A stretch of DNA of 6,620 nt from Pyrinomonadaceae bacterium (GTDB taxonomy: Bacteria > Acidobacteriota > Blastocatellia > Pyrinomonadales > Pyrinomonadaceae). The DNA lies in the NCBI GenBank assembly GCA_013695245.1, contig JACDAW010000310.1, positions 1 to 6,620 of the forward strand, given 5' to 3'. Below, piece by piece: positions 1-5,668 of this stretch. Position 1 is the stretch's first letter. Each line of letters opens with the position of its first letter. A program made the position numbers and the translations under genes. The notes under the pieces are model-generated. The model searched no databases and had not been told where the DNA came from. It saw only the letters and a program-made list of their open reading frames with translations.

Positions 1-58
1 CGCCCGGATATAGTGACCACAGACACAAGCAAGTAAAAGCAATTAGCGATCTCTTCAT
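1..58 (-). CDS. N-terminal fragment of a probable exported protein (runs off left edge)
   Basis: Reading leftward on the minus strand, an ATG at 58-56 opens a frame with no stop to the window edge, giving MKRSLIAFTCLCLWSLYPG. Two basic residues followed by a hydrophobic run is the layout of a Sec signal peptide or a first membrane helix. No good lipobox is seen: the residues before the first Cys are A-F-T. It lies 40 bp downstream of the isocitrate dehydrogenase stop on the same strand, so it could be its operon partner. No clear Shine-Dalgarno sequence stands at normal spacing; an AGGT directly abuts the ATG. Nineteen codons are too few to name a family, and a chance open frame is possible. 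Confidence 0.4.
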   Translation of the reverse strand, partial: MKRSLIAFTCLCLWSLYPG

Positions 59-98
59 ACCTATCGCGTCGCCCTAAGTCACATTGCAACGATTGAAT

Positions 99-1097
99 TT
101 ATAACGCGGCGATCACGGCGTCGGTAAACTCGGTCGTCTTCGCTTCGCCGCCGATGTCGCGTGTGCGCACCTTTCCTTCGGTGAAGACTTTGAGCATCGC
201 CGCTTCGATTCTATCCGCCGCCTCACGCTCGCCCAGATGACGAAGCATAAGGATTCCTGATTGCAGAAGCGCCGTCGGGTTGGCGATGCCTTGCCCGGCG
301 ATGTCGGGCGCGCTGCCATGCACGGCTTCAAAGACTGCGCCTTGTTCGCCGATATTCGCGCCGGGAACGAGTCCGAGGCCGCCGACGAGGCCGGCGCCCA
401 AATCTGAGATGATGTCGCCGTAAAGATTTTCCAAAAGCAAAATGTCGAATTGCTCCGGGCGCATCACAAGTTGCATACAAGTGTTGTCAACGATCTTGTC
501 GTTCGCCTCGATCTCCGGGTAATCCGCCGCCACTTTGCGGAAGCAATCGAGAAAGAGTCCGTCGGAGAGTTTCATGATGTTGGCTTTGTGAACGGCTGTA
601 ACTTTTTTGCGTCCTTCGCGGCGGGCATATTCAAACGCGAAGCGTGAGACGCGCGTGGAAGCTTTCTCGGTGATGATCTTAATGCTTTCGACGACGCCGG
701 GCACGACCACGTGTTCAATGCCGGAATATAAATCCTCCGTGTTCTCGCGGACAATGACGAGATCGATGGTCTCATAGCGCGTCGGAATGTTTGGCAGCGT
801 GCGGACGGGACGCAGGTTGGCATACAAATCAAGCGCTTTGCGCAGTCCGACGTTGACGGAAGTGAAGCCCTTGCCGATGGGCGTGGTGATCGGCCCCTTG
901 AGCGCGACCTTATTGCGTTTGATTGATTCGAGAAGCTCTTCGGGCAGCGTGTTGCCGAACTTTTCAAGTGCCTGCGCGCCCGCGTAATACGTTTCCCACG
1001 TCGCTTGAATTCCCGCCGCTTCGATGATGCGCACGACCGCCGATGAGACTTCAGGGCCGATGCCGTCGCCCGGTATGAGTGTGATAATATGTTTCAA
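99..1097 (-). CDS. icd: NAD-dependent isocitrate dehydrogenase (IDH3-like)
   Basis: It oxidatively decarboxylates isocitrate to 2-oxoglutarate in the cytoplasmic TCA cycle. The 332 residues cover the whole isocitrate/isopropylmalate dehydrogenase fold, starting with LIPGDGIGPE (7-16). The substrate loop reads S80-V-N82-V-G-L-R86, the isocitrate type rather than the leucine-pathway type. Other expected residues are R96, R117 and Y124 (RENTEDLYSGIEH), K171 (VHKANIM), and the metal ligands D204, D228 and D232 (NLYGDIISD). The cofactor motif HGSAPDIAG (260-268) has D265-I266, which in this family goes with NAD; NADP enzymes carry Lys-Tyr here. From memory, the protein resembles the catalytic alpha subunit of mitochondrial IDH3. 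The start is TTG (complement of 1095-1097). In-frame upstream codons reach a stop at 1116-1118, with only a CTG between, and no ATG lies near the family N-terminus. No Shine-Dalgarno sequence is obvious, and a long hairpin ends 11 bases upstream. Homoisocitrate or another beta-decarboxylating dehydrogenase activity is a less likely alternative. Confidence 0.9.
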   Translation of the reverse strand: MKHIITLIPGDGIGPEVSSAVVRIIEAAGIQATWETYYAGAQALEKFGNTLPEELLESIKRNKVALKGPITTPIGKGFTSVNVGLRKALDLYANLRPVRTLPNIPTRYETIDLVIVRENTEDLYSGIEHVVVPGVVESIKIITEKASTRVSRFAFEYARREGRKKVTAVHKANIMKLSDGLFLDCFRKVAADYPEIEANDKIVDNTCMQLVMRPEQFDILLLENLYGDIISDLGAGLVGGLGLVPGANIGEQGAVFEAVHGSAPDIAGQGIANPTALLQSGILMLRHLGEREAADRIEAAMLKVFTEGKVRTRDIGGEAKTTEFTDAVIAAL

Positions 1098-1108
1098 TGG
1101 CTTAGCAT

Positions 1109-1187
1109 TCAGGAGTCAGAAGTCAGGAGTCAGAATGAAAATCGCTTGTTTCTTATTCTGACTCCTGACTTCTGACTCCTGACTCCT
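1109..1187. repeat. Perfect inverted repeat made of 7-bp units
   Basis: The left arm (1109-1136) is exactly complementary to the right arm (1155-1182), giving a 28-bp perfect stem around an 18-base AT-rich loop (1137-1154). Each arm is itself a tandem of the heptad AGGAGTC/AGAAGTC. The left arm holds three full units plus a partial one. The right arm has one extra unit, extending to 1187. On the plus strand, seven T residues follow (1187-1193). The element fills most of the space between two divergent genes. Heptameric short tandem repeats of this general type are known in intergenic regions of filamentous cyanobacteria (STRR); whether this one is related is unknown. Confidence 0.9.
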
Positions 1188-1193
1188 TTTTTT
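1183..1193 (+). terminator. T-tract after the heptad hairpin: possible terminator or attenuator ahead of thiO
   Basis: The 28-bp perfect stem at 1109-1182 is followed on the plus strand by CTCC and then seven T residues, the general shape of a Rho-independent terminator. No rightward gene ends here, because the upstream gene runs leftward. If functional, it would act as an attenuator in a thiO leader or block antisense transcription. It may equally be an accident of a purine-rich repeat ending in a homopolymer. Confidence 0.25.
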
Positions 1194-1198
1194 CCGTT

Positions 1199-1204
1199 AC
1201 TATA
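1199..1204 (-). promoter_or_regulatory. Weak candidate -10 element for the leftward isocitrate dehydrogenase gene
   Basis: The minus strand reads TATAGT here, five of six matches to TATAAT, in the only part of the divergent spacer not occupied by the repeat. No convincing -35 box lies 17 bases upstream; that position falls inside the first codons of thiO. If it is used, the heptad hairpin would sit entirely in the 5' untranslated region of the isocitrate dehydrogenase transcript. This is a weak, motif-only call. Confidence 0.2.
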
Positions 1205-1219
1205 CCAGTAGTTTCAGCG

Positions 1220-2383
1220 ATGCGAAACGAAGAAGTTTTTAAGAGCAAGTGGGATGTGGCGGTTGTCGGCGGCGGCGTCATCGGATTAAGCATCGCGCGC
1301 GAACTCGGACGACGCGGTTTGAGTGTCGCCGTTTTAGAGCGCGGGCATTGCGGGCGTGAAGCATCGTTTGCGGCCGCCGGAATGCTTGCGCCGCAGGTGG
1401 AAGCCGAGAGCGCCGACGCGTTTTTTCATTTCGGCTGTCTTAGCCGCGACCTTTATCCTTCCTTCGCTAAAGAACTTTTCGAAGAAACCGCTATCTCTAT
1501 TGAACTCGACGAGACGGGCACGCTTCTTCTCGCTTTCACCGAAGAAGACGAGCGTGAAGCCGAGCATCGAAGAGCATGGCAGCAACGGGCAGGCTTTGAA
1601 GTCGAACGTTTGACGGGCGCGGAAGCGCGCGCGTTAGAGCCAAACGTCTCACCCCACGCGCGCGCCGCGCTACGCTTCGGACACGATTGGCAAGTTGAAA
1701 ATCGCCAGCTTATAGCGGCGCTCATCGCATCTGCACGAAGATATAACGTCTCCCTCTACGAGCACACTGAAGTTCTCGCTTTGCGAGTTGAGAAGAATCA
1801 CGCTCTGGGAGTTGAAACAACGCGCGGGAATTTGTTTGCGAAGAACCTTGTCATCGCAAGCGGCGCGTGGAGTTCACGGCTCAAAGTCGCAGACAGTTTT
1901 TTCGTTGCTCCGACCATTGAACCCGTGCGCGGGCAGATGTTCTGCTTTAAGCCCGAAGAAGTTTTTGCGCGTCATGTTTTGTGCAGCCCGCGCGGTTACA
2001 TCGTGCCGCGCCGCGACCGGAGACTCCTCGCCGGAGCGACCGTTGAGAGAGTTGGCTTTGACAAATCGGTGACGGAGGCGGGCAAGCGATTCGTCTTGCG
2101 GAACGCGCAGGAGATCGCACCTTCGCTCCGACGGCTCCCGCTCATTGATTCGTGGGCCGGTTTGCGGCCGCGCGGCGAATCGGCGTGGCCGGTGCTCGGC
2201 GCAACTTCAGATGTTGACAATCTGTTCTACGCCGTCGGACACTTCCGCAACGGCATTCTGCTCGCGCCGCTCACGGCGCGCATCATCGCCGACATGATCA
2301 CCGGACGCACAGATTCTTCGGAACTGACTGATAAATTCGTGAAGGCGTTTTCTCCCGAACGTTTTCAAATGATTGTCGCCTGA
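1220..2383 (+). CDS. thiO: Glycine oxidase ThiO (FAD-dependent, thiamine thiazole synthesis)
   Basis: It oxidises glycine with O2 to dehydroglycine (iminoglycine) and H2O2. The imine feeds thiazole phosphate synthesis by ThiG/ThiS in aerobic thiamine synthesis. The FAD-binding Rossmann motif is VVGGGVIGLSIARELGRRG, with the GxGxxG core at 17-22. It is followed by an acidic end of beta-2 (VAVLERG) and the FAD-contact segment SFAAAGMLAP that is typical of the glycine oxidase branch of the D-amino-acid oxidase family. Near the C-terminus are SWAGLRPRG (R316, the likely carboxylate-binding Arg) and GHFRNGILLAPLTA (340-353), a strong ThiO signature. At 387 residues it is slightly longer than the roughly 370-residue Bacillus enzyme, mainly through a short N-terminal extension. 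No clear Shine-Dalgarno sequence precedes the ATG. No TPP riboswitch and no other thi gene is seen here. Another deaminating amino-acid oxidase of the same family is the main alternative. Confidence 0.87.
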   Translation: MRNEEVFKSKWDVAVVGGGVIGLSIARELGRRGLSVAVLERGHCGREASFAAAGMLAPQVEAESADAFFHFGCLSRDLYPSFAKELFEETAISIELDETGTLLLAFTEEDEREAEHRRAWQQRAGFEVERLTGAEARALEPNVSPHARAALRFGHDWQVENRQLIAALIASARRYNVSLYEHTEVLALRVEKNHALGVETTRGNLFAKNLVIASGAWSSRLKVADSFFVAPTIEPVRGQMFCFKPEEVFARHVLCSPRGYIVPRRDRRLLAGATVERVGFDKSVTEAGKRFVLRNAQEIAPSLRRLPLIDSWAGLRPRGESAWPVLGATSDVDNLFYAVGHFRNGILLAPLTARIIADMITGRTDSSELTDKFVKAFSPERFQMIVA

Positions 2384-2393
2384 ATTCTTACCA

Positions 2394-2399
2394 CTGGAG
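2394..2399 (+). promoter_or_regulatory. Ribosome binding site of the TPR-TlpA gene
   Basis: CTGGAG stands five bases before the ATG at 2405, within the 21-bp gap after thiO. The short gap and good site support that start and suggest cotranscription with thiO. Confidence 0.6.
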
Positions 2400-2404
2400 C
2401 AAAA

Positions 2405-3718
2405 ATGAGAACTCGTTTTCTTTTCCTCATGCTGCCGTTGCTCGCCGCCCTCTGCGCGCCCGTTACGCTCCTCCGCGCGCAGGCGGGGCGGAAAGGCACA
2501 GTTGATTCTCCAACCGCCCCAACGACATCATCGCCGTTGCCACAAGAGGCGCGAACCCCGCAATCACTTTACGAGGAAGCATCGAATTACGCGCGCATCA
2601 AGTTTGAAGAATTCGCGCGCACCAACGTTCCGTTCCAACAAAGTTTGTATGACAAAACTTTGCAGGAGCAACGCGAACTCGCGGCGCGCAATGCGGCGAC
2701 GCTCTCACAGCGCGGCGCGCTCACCGGCGCTGACCTCTACTATCTCGGTCAGCTCTACTACCTTGCGGAAAGAAATGCCGAAACGATCACGACCTTCCAA
2801 CGCTACCTCGCGGAGAATCCGACGACGACCGGCGACCAAAATCACACGATGATCTTCGGCGCGCATAACGCGCTGGCCGTCGCGCATTATCGCAGTAAGA
2901 ATTACGACCGCGCGGTTGGCTACGCTTCCGAAGCTTTTCGCCTCGCCAAACTTACAGCCGCCGCTCGCCCGAACGCAAACCTCGGCGAACGCGATGAGAT
3001 GCTGGCGAACGCCGCCACCGCTCTCGCTTCCATCTACCTGCAATTAAATAGGCGTGCGGAAGCCACGCAAGCCCTCGAAGAGCTTCGCGCGCTCGCTCTG
3101 AATCTGCCCTCTGCGAATCTTTACTCGCAGGCGATGACGACTTTTGAGCGATTGAAATTAACGCCGAGCGCCGCAGTCGCGGCAACGACGGTTGACAACA
3201 CAAACACCGCCACCGCGCCGGAGCTTTCCATCGTCGAATGGATCGACCACGATCCCGTAAAGCTTTCCGAATTGCGCGGGCGCGTCGTGCTCTTGGATTT
3301 CTGGGCGACGTGGTGCGGCCCCTGCCGGATGGTCTTTCCTTACTTAACGAGTTGGCACAAAAAATACGGCAGTCGCGGACTCACGATCCTCGGTGTCACC
3401 AAGTATTACGGTTCAGCGCAGGGACGCGAGGTCGCGCCACCTGAAGAACTAATTTATCTACGGCAGTTCAAGCAGCGAAACAAACTTCCTTACGCTTTCG
3501 CTATCTCCGACTCAAATGATAACGGAATCAACTACGGCATCGCCGCGATTCCGACCGCCGTTCTCATTGACCGTCGCGGGCGCGTTCGCCACATCACCGT
3601 CGGCGCAAGCGACGAAAAAGAAGCGGCAAGAGTTTCACGCATGATCGAACAACTGCTCGCCGAACCTGCACCCGCCGCACCTGTAGCGGGCGCGCAAGCG
3701 ACCGACGCGATGCGGTAA
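2405..3718 (+). CDS. Secreted TPR-like plus thioredoxin-fold protein (TlpA/ResA-like)
   Basis: This is a predicted periplasmic thiol-disulfide oxidoreductase with an N-terminal helical scaffold. Residues 1-25 form a Sec signal peptide (basic MRTR, a leucine-rich core, cleavage near LRA/QA). A Pro/Thr/Ser-rich linker follows. Residues about 108-231 form three helical pairs resembling tetratricopeptide repeats (LYYLGQLYYLAERNAETITT; AHNALAVAHYRSKNYDRAVG; ALASIYLQLNRRAEATQALE). The C-terminal domain (about 272-424) is TlpA-like: KLSELRGRVVLLDFWATWC with active site C304-G-P-C307, cis-Pro P383 (AIPTAV) and a closing IDRRGRVRHITVGA strand. An Ala/Pro-rich tail ends the protein. TlpA/ResA proteins reduce periplasmic disulfides, for example in cytochrome c maturation, but the substrate here is unknown. 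The reductant may be the CcdA fusion encoded 650 bp downstream. The TPR part may hold a partner or client. Confidence 0.82.
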   Translation: MRTRFLFLMLPLLAALCAPVTLLRAQAGRKGTVDSPTAPTTSSPLPQEARTPQSLYEEASNYARIKFEEFARTNVPFQQSLYDKTLQEQRELAARNAATLSQRGALTGADLYYLGQLYYLAERNAETITTFQRYLAENPTTTGDQNHTMIFGAHNALAVAHYRSKNYDRAVGYASEAFRLAKLTAAARPNANLGERDEMLANAATALASIYLQLNRRAEATQALEELRALALNLPSANLYSQAMTTFERLKLTPSAAVAATTVDNTNTATAPELSIVEWIDHDPVKLSELRGRVVLLDFWATWCGPCRMVFPYLTSWHKKYGSRGLTILGVTKYYGSAQGREVAPPEELIYLRQFKQRNKLPYAFAISDSNDNGINYGIAAIPTAVLIDRRGRVRHITVGASDEKEAARVSRMIEQLLAEPAPAAPVAGAQATDAMR

Positions 3719-3786
3719 AAATTAGCGAATGGCGGTAACGTCATTGGGTTTAACTTAGTGTCGTCACCTAACGCGGCAAATCACTT

Positions 3787-4299
3787 ATGCGATCTTTTCT
3801 GTATCAAGCGCACATCTGGCTAGGGGTCGTCGTTGCGCTGCCCGTGTTGGCGTGGACGACGAGCGGATTGCTCTATGCGTGGCCGCAAGCGGTCGAAGGC
3901 GGCAAGGTTGAAACGATTGATAGCAACCGCGTGCGTATCACAGTTCCCGAAGCGATGCGGCGCGCAAATGAATTTGCCGGAAAGACTTTGCCGACCACCG
4001 CGCTCACGCTGCTGATGCGCGACGGTCGCCCTGCTTATCAAGCCATTGGCGGTATGGGCGCGGATTCGCTTTTGATCGACGCGGAGACGGGCGCAGTAAT
4101 CAAAACTCCGCCGCCGGGTGCCTTAACGCGCTACTTCCGGCAAGCCCACTTTTACTATTTCGCCGGAAGCTGGCAAGTGCCTTTACTCGTTCTTTTGTCC
4201 TTGCTTGCCAGCCTTTCCGCTCTTTCCGGCATCTATCTCAATGTAAAATTGTGGCGCAGGAAAAAAGTTAAACGATTAAATACGTTTATCGAAGCTTGA
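3787..4299 (+). CDS. Small PepSY-domain inner-membrane protein
   Basis: The 170-residue protein has two predicted membrane helices, about 8-31 (AHIWLGVVVALPVLAWTTSG) and 129-153 (WQVPLLVLLSLLASLSALSG). They flank a periplasmic PepSY-like segment (about 45-106) ending in the typical LLIDAETGAVI strand. The Lys/Arg-rich tail WRRKKVKRL should be cytoplasmic, so both ends face in. The H9-x-W-L-G motif in helix 1 and the second His (RQAHFYYF, H121) before helix 2 recall PepSY-associated membrane proteins, which often accompany TonB-dependent siderophore or heme receptors. The protein is much shorter than the multi-TM PepSY reductases, and its exact role is unknown. The ATG has no clear Shine-Dalgarno sequence, but an in-frame stop at 3769-3771 rules out a longer version. 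It lies 68 bp after the TPR-TlpA gene and probably belongs to the same unit. Confidence 0.75.
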   Translation: MRSFLYQAHIWLGVVVALPVLAWTTSGLLYAWPQAVEGGKVETIDSNRVRITVPEAMRRANEFAGKTLPTTALTLLMRDGRPAYQAIGGMGADSLLIDAETGAVIKTPPPGALTRYFRQAHFYYFAGSWQVPLLVLLSLLASLSALSGIYLNVKLWRRKKVKRLNTFIEA

Positions 4300-4367
4300 G
4301 CCGCGTAGCGAAGTTGCTGATTTCGACTTAAGATTCTTCATTCATCAAACATCTTTTCAGTAATTCA

Positions 4368-5639
4368 ATGGAACTTTCACTTTTCTACATTGGCATTGCG
4401 TTCGCTGCCGGACTCGCTTCATTCCTGAGCCCATGCGTGCTGCCGCTCGTGCCCGGTTACATTTCGCTGATCTCCGGCGTGAGCATCGATCACTTAAAAT
4501 CGGGTGAAGGTTCTCGCGCTCAAGCGCGCCGCGCCGTCGTCACAAACTCGCTCGCGTTTAACGCCGGGCTGTCGCTCATCTTCGTCAGTCTTGGCGCAGC
4601 CGCCGGGTGGCTTGGCGCGTCCATCACGTCGAATCCTTGGGTGCGCATCATTGGCGGCGTTGTGATCATCCTTTTCGGTTTGCAACTGATCGGAGTGTTG
4701 AAGATCGCCGCGCTTTACAAAGACACGCGGATTTTCTCAAACGAAAAGCCGCGCGGCGCGCTTGGGAGTTTTACTTTAGGGATGGCCTTCGCCGCCGGAT
4801 GGACGCCCTGCATCGGCCCTATTCTCGGCACGATTCTCGGACTCGCGGCGACGACCGGAGGCTGGCAAAGCGGTTTGACGCTCTCAGCCTTTTACGCCGC
4901 CGGACTCTCCGTTCCGTTTCTCATCACGGGCTTGAGCATCAACAGATTTTTGGGTTTCTACGGAAACTTCCGCAAGCATCTGCACAAAGTCGAAGTTGTT
5001 TCCGGCGTTGTCTTGATTCTCGTCGGCGCGCTCGTCGCAAGCGGTTACGCAACGCGATTAGCAAGTTCGTCGCTCGCCTCTGCGATGGGCAACCCCGAAG
5101 CATGGCTCGAATCCTTTGTTAAGAATAGAGGAGGCGGAGCATCACCTGCCGCGCCCGTTCAAACGGCGACAGACGCCAGCACGCTCGCGCCTGACGTTGA
5201 ATTCAGGACGCTCGACAATCAATCGTTTCGCTTAAGCGAATTGCGCGGGCGCGTCGTGTTATTAAACTTCTGGGCGACGTGGTGCGTGCCGTGTCGCGGC
5301 GAAATCCCGACGCTCAATGCAATGCAGCGCGATCTTGAATCACAAGGCTTGACTATCGTCGGCGTCAACACCGGTATGCCGGACACAGCAGAGGACGTAA
5401 AAGATTTTCAGAAAGACATCCGGCAGGAATACAAATCATTGATGGCAGGCGATGAAGCGCGCGCGAAATATGACATGGCGGCTTTGCCAACCACTTACAT
5501 CATTGACCGCGAAGGCCGCATCCGGCAAACCATTCGCGGCGCGCGCGAACGCGATGCTTTTGAAGCTGCGCTCAAACCGTTGCTCGCAGAAACTTCAGCT
5601 ACCGCTGCCGGAACAACAACCGTATCTCGCAATCAGTAA
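4368..5639 (+). CDS. CcdA-TlpA fusion: membrane thiol-electron transporter with periplasmic thioredoxin domain
   Basis: The 423-residue protein is predicted to carry reducing equivalents from cytoplasmic thioredoxin across the inner membrane to a periplasmic thioredoxin domain. The N-terminal CcdA/DsbD transmembrane part (about 1-235) has six helices. The redox cysteines are C23 in SFLSPCVLPLVPGY (TM1) and C148 in FAAGWTPCIGPILG (TM4), both in the classic Pro-flanked contexts. A Gly/Ala/Pro/Thr linker (about 236-275) leads to a TlpA-like domain (about 276-410): RLSELRGRVVLLNFWATWC, active site C306-V-P-C309, cis-Pro P374 (ALPTTY), and IDREGRIRQTIRGA. The DsbD N-terminal immunoglobulin-like domain is absent, so the design is closer to CcdA-thioredoxin fusions such as mycobacterial DipZ. 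A cytochrome c maturation or general periplasmic reductant role is plausible. The ATG lacks an evident Shine-Dalgarno sequence but is followed at once by TM1, as expected. It lies 68 bp after the PepSY gene. Confidence 0.9.
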   Translation: MELSLFYIGIAFAAGLASFLSPCVLPLVPGYISLISGVSIDHLKSGEGSRAQARRAVVTNSLAFNAGLSLIFVSLGAAAGWLGASITSNPWVRIIGGVVIILFGLQLIGVLKIAALYKDTRIFSNEKPRGALGSFTLGMAFAAGWTPCIGPILGTILGLAATTGGWQSGLTLSAFYAAGLSVPFLITGLSINRFLGFYGNFRKHLHKVEVVSGVVLILVGALVASGYATRLASSSLASAMGNPEAWLESFVKNRGGGASPAAPVQTATDASTLAPDVEFRTLDNQSFRLSELRGRVVLLNFWATWCVPCRGEIPTLNAMQRDLESQGLTIVGVNTGMPDTAEDVKDFQKDIRQEYKSLMAGDEARAKYDMAALPTTYIIDREGRIRQTIRGARERDAFEAALKPLLAETSATAAGTTTVSRNQ

Positions 5640-5658
5640 ATCATTTATTACTTACAAC

Positions 5659-5663
5659 AGGAG
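5659..5663 (+). promoter_or_regulatory. Ribosome binding site of the single-Cys thioredoxin-fold gene
   Basis: AGGAG stands five bases before the ATG at 5669, in the 29-bp gap after the CcdA-TlpA fusion. It is the best Shine-Dalgarno match in the window. It fixes the start and supports translational coupling with, or cotranscription from, the upstream gene. Confidence 0.75.
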
Positions 5664-5668
5664 TTGTC

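Noticed and set aside
572..967. 131-codon alternative frame inside isocitrate dehydrogenase
   Set aside because: It has an Arg/Ser/Pro-rich low-complexity composition typical of a shifted frame, and the true frame carries all family motifs.
1111..1187. CRISPR array
   Set aside because: The 7-bp units are contiguous with no spacers and form a palindrome, unlike CRISPR repeats of about 30 bp with unique spacers.
1109..1187. Insertion sequence ends
   Set aside because: Only 18 bp of loop lies between the arms, with no transposase gene and no clear target-site duplication. At most it would be a tiny non-coding repeat.
1098..1219. TPP riboswitch ahead of thiO
   Set aside because: The spacer is filled by the heptad palindrome, and no CUGAGA or ACCUGA core motifs of a thiamine riboswitch are present.
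3719..3786. Promoter or small gene in the gap before the PepSY gene
   Set aside because: No spaced -35/-10 pair or coding frame with a start and ribosome site is visible, and the gap is only 68 bp.
4300..4367. Promoter in front of the CcdA-TlpA gene (TTGCTG and TAAGAT)
   Set aside because: The two boxes are only 9 bases apart and each matches consensus poorly.
4607..5122. Long alternative-frame ORF inside the CcdA part (171 codons)
   Set aside because: Its product is Arg/His-rich with no recognisable domain, and it lies wholly inside a well-supported membrane-protein gene. It is a shadow frame of GC-rich coding DNA.
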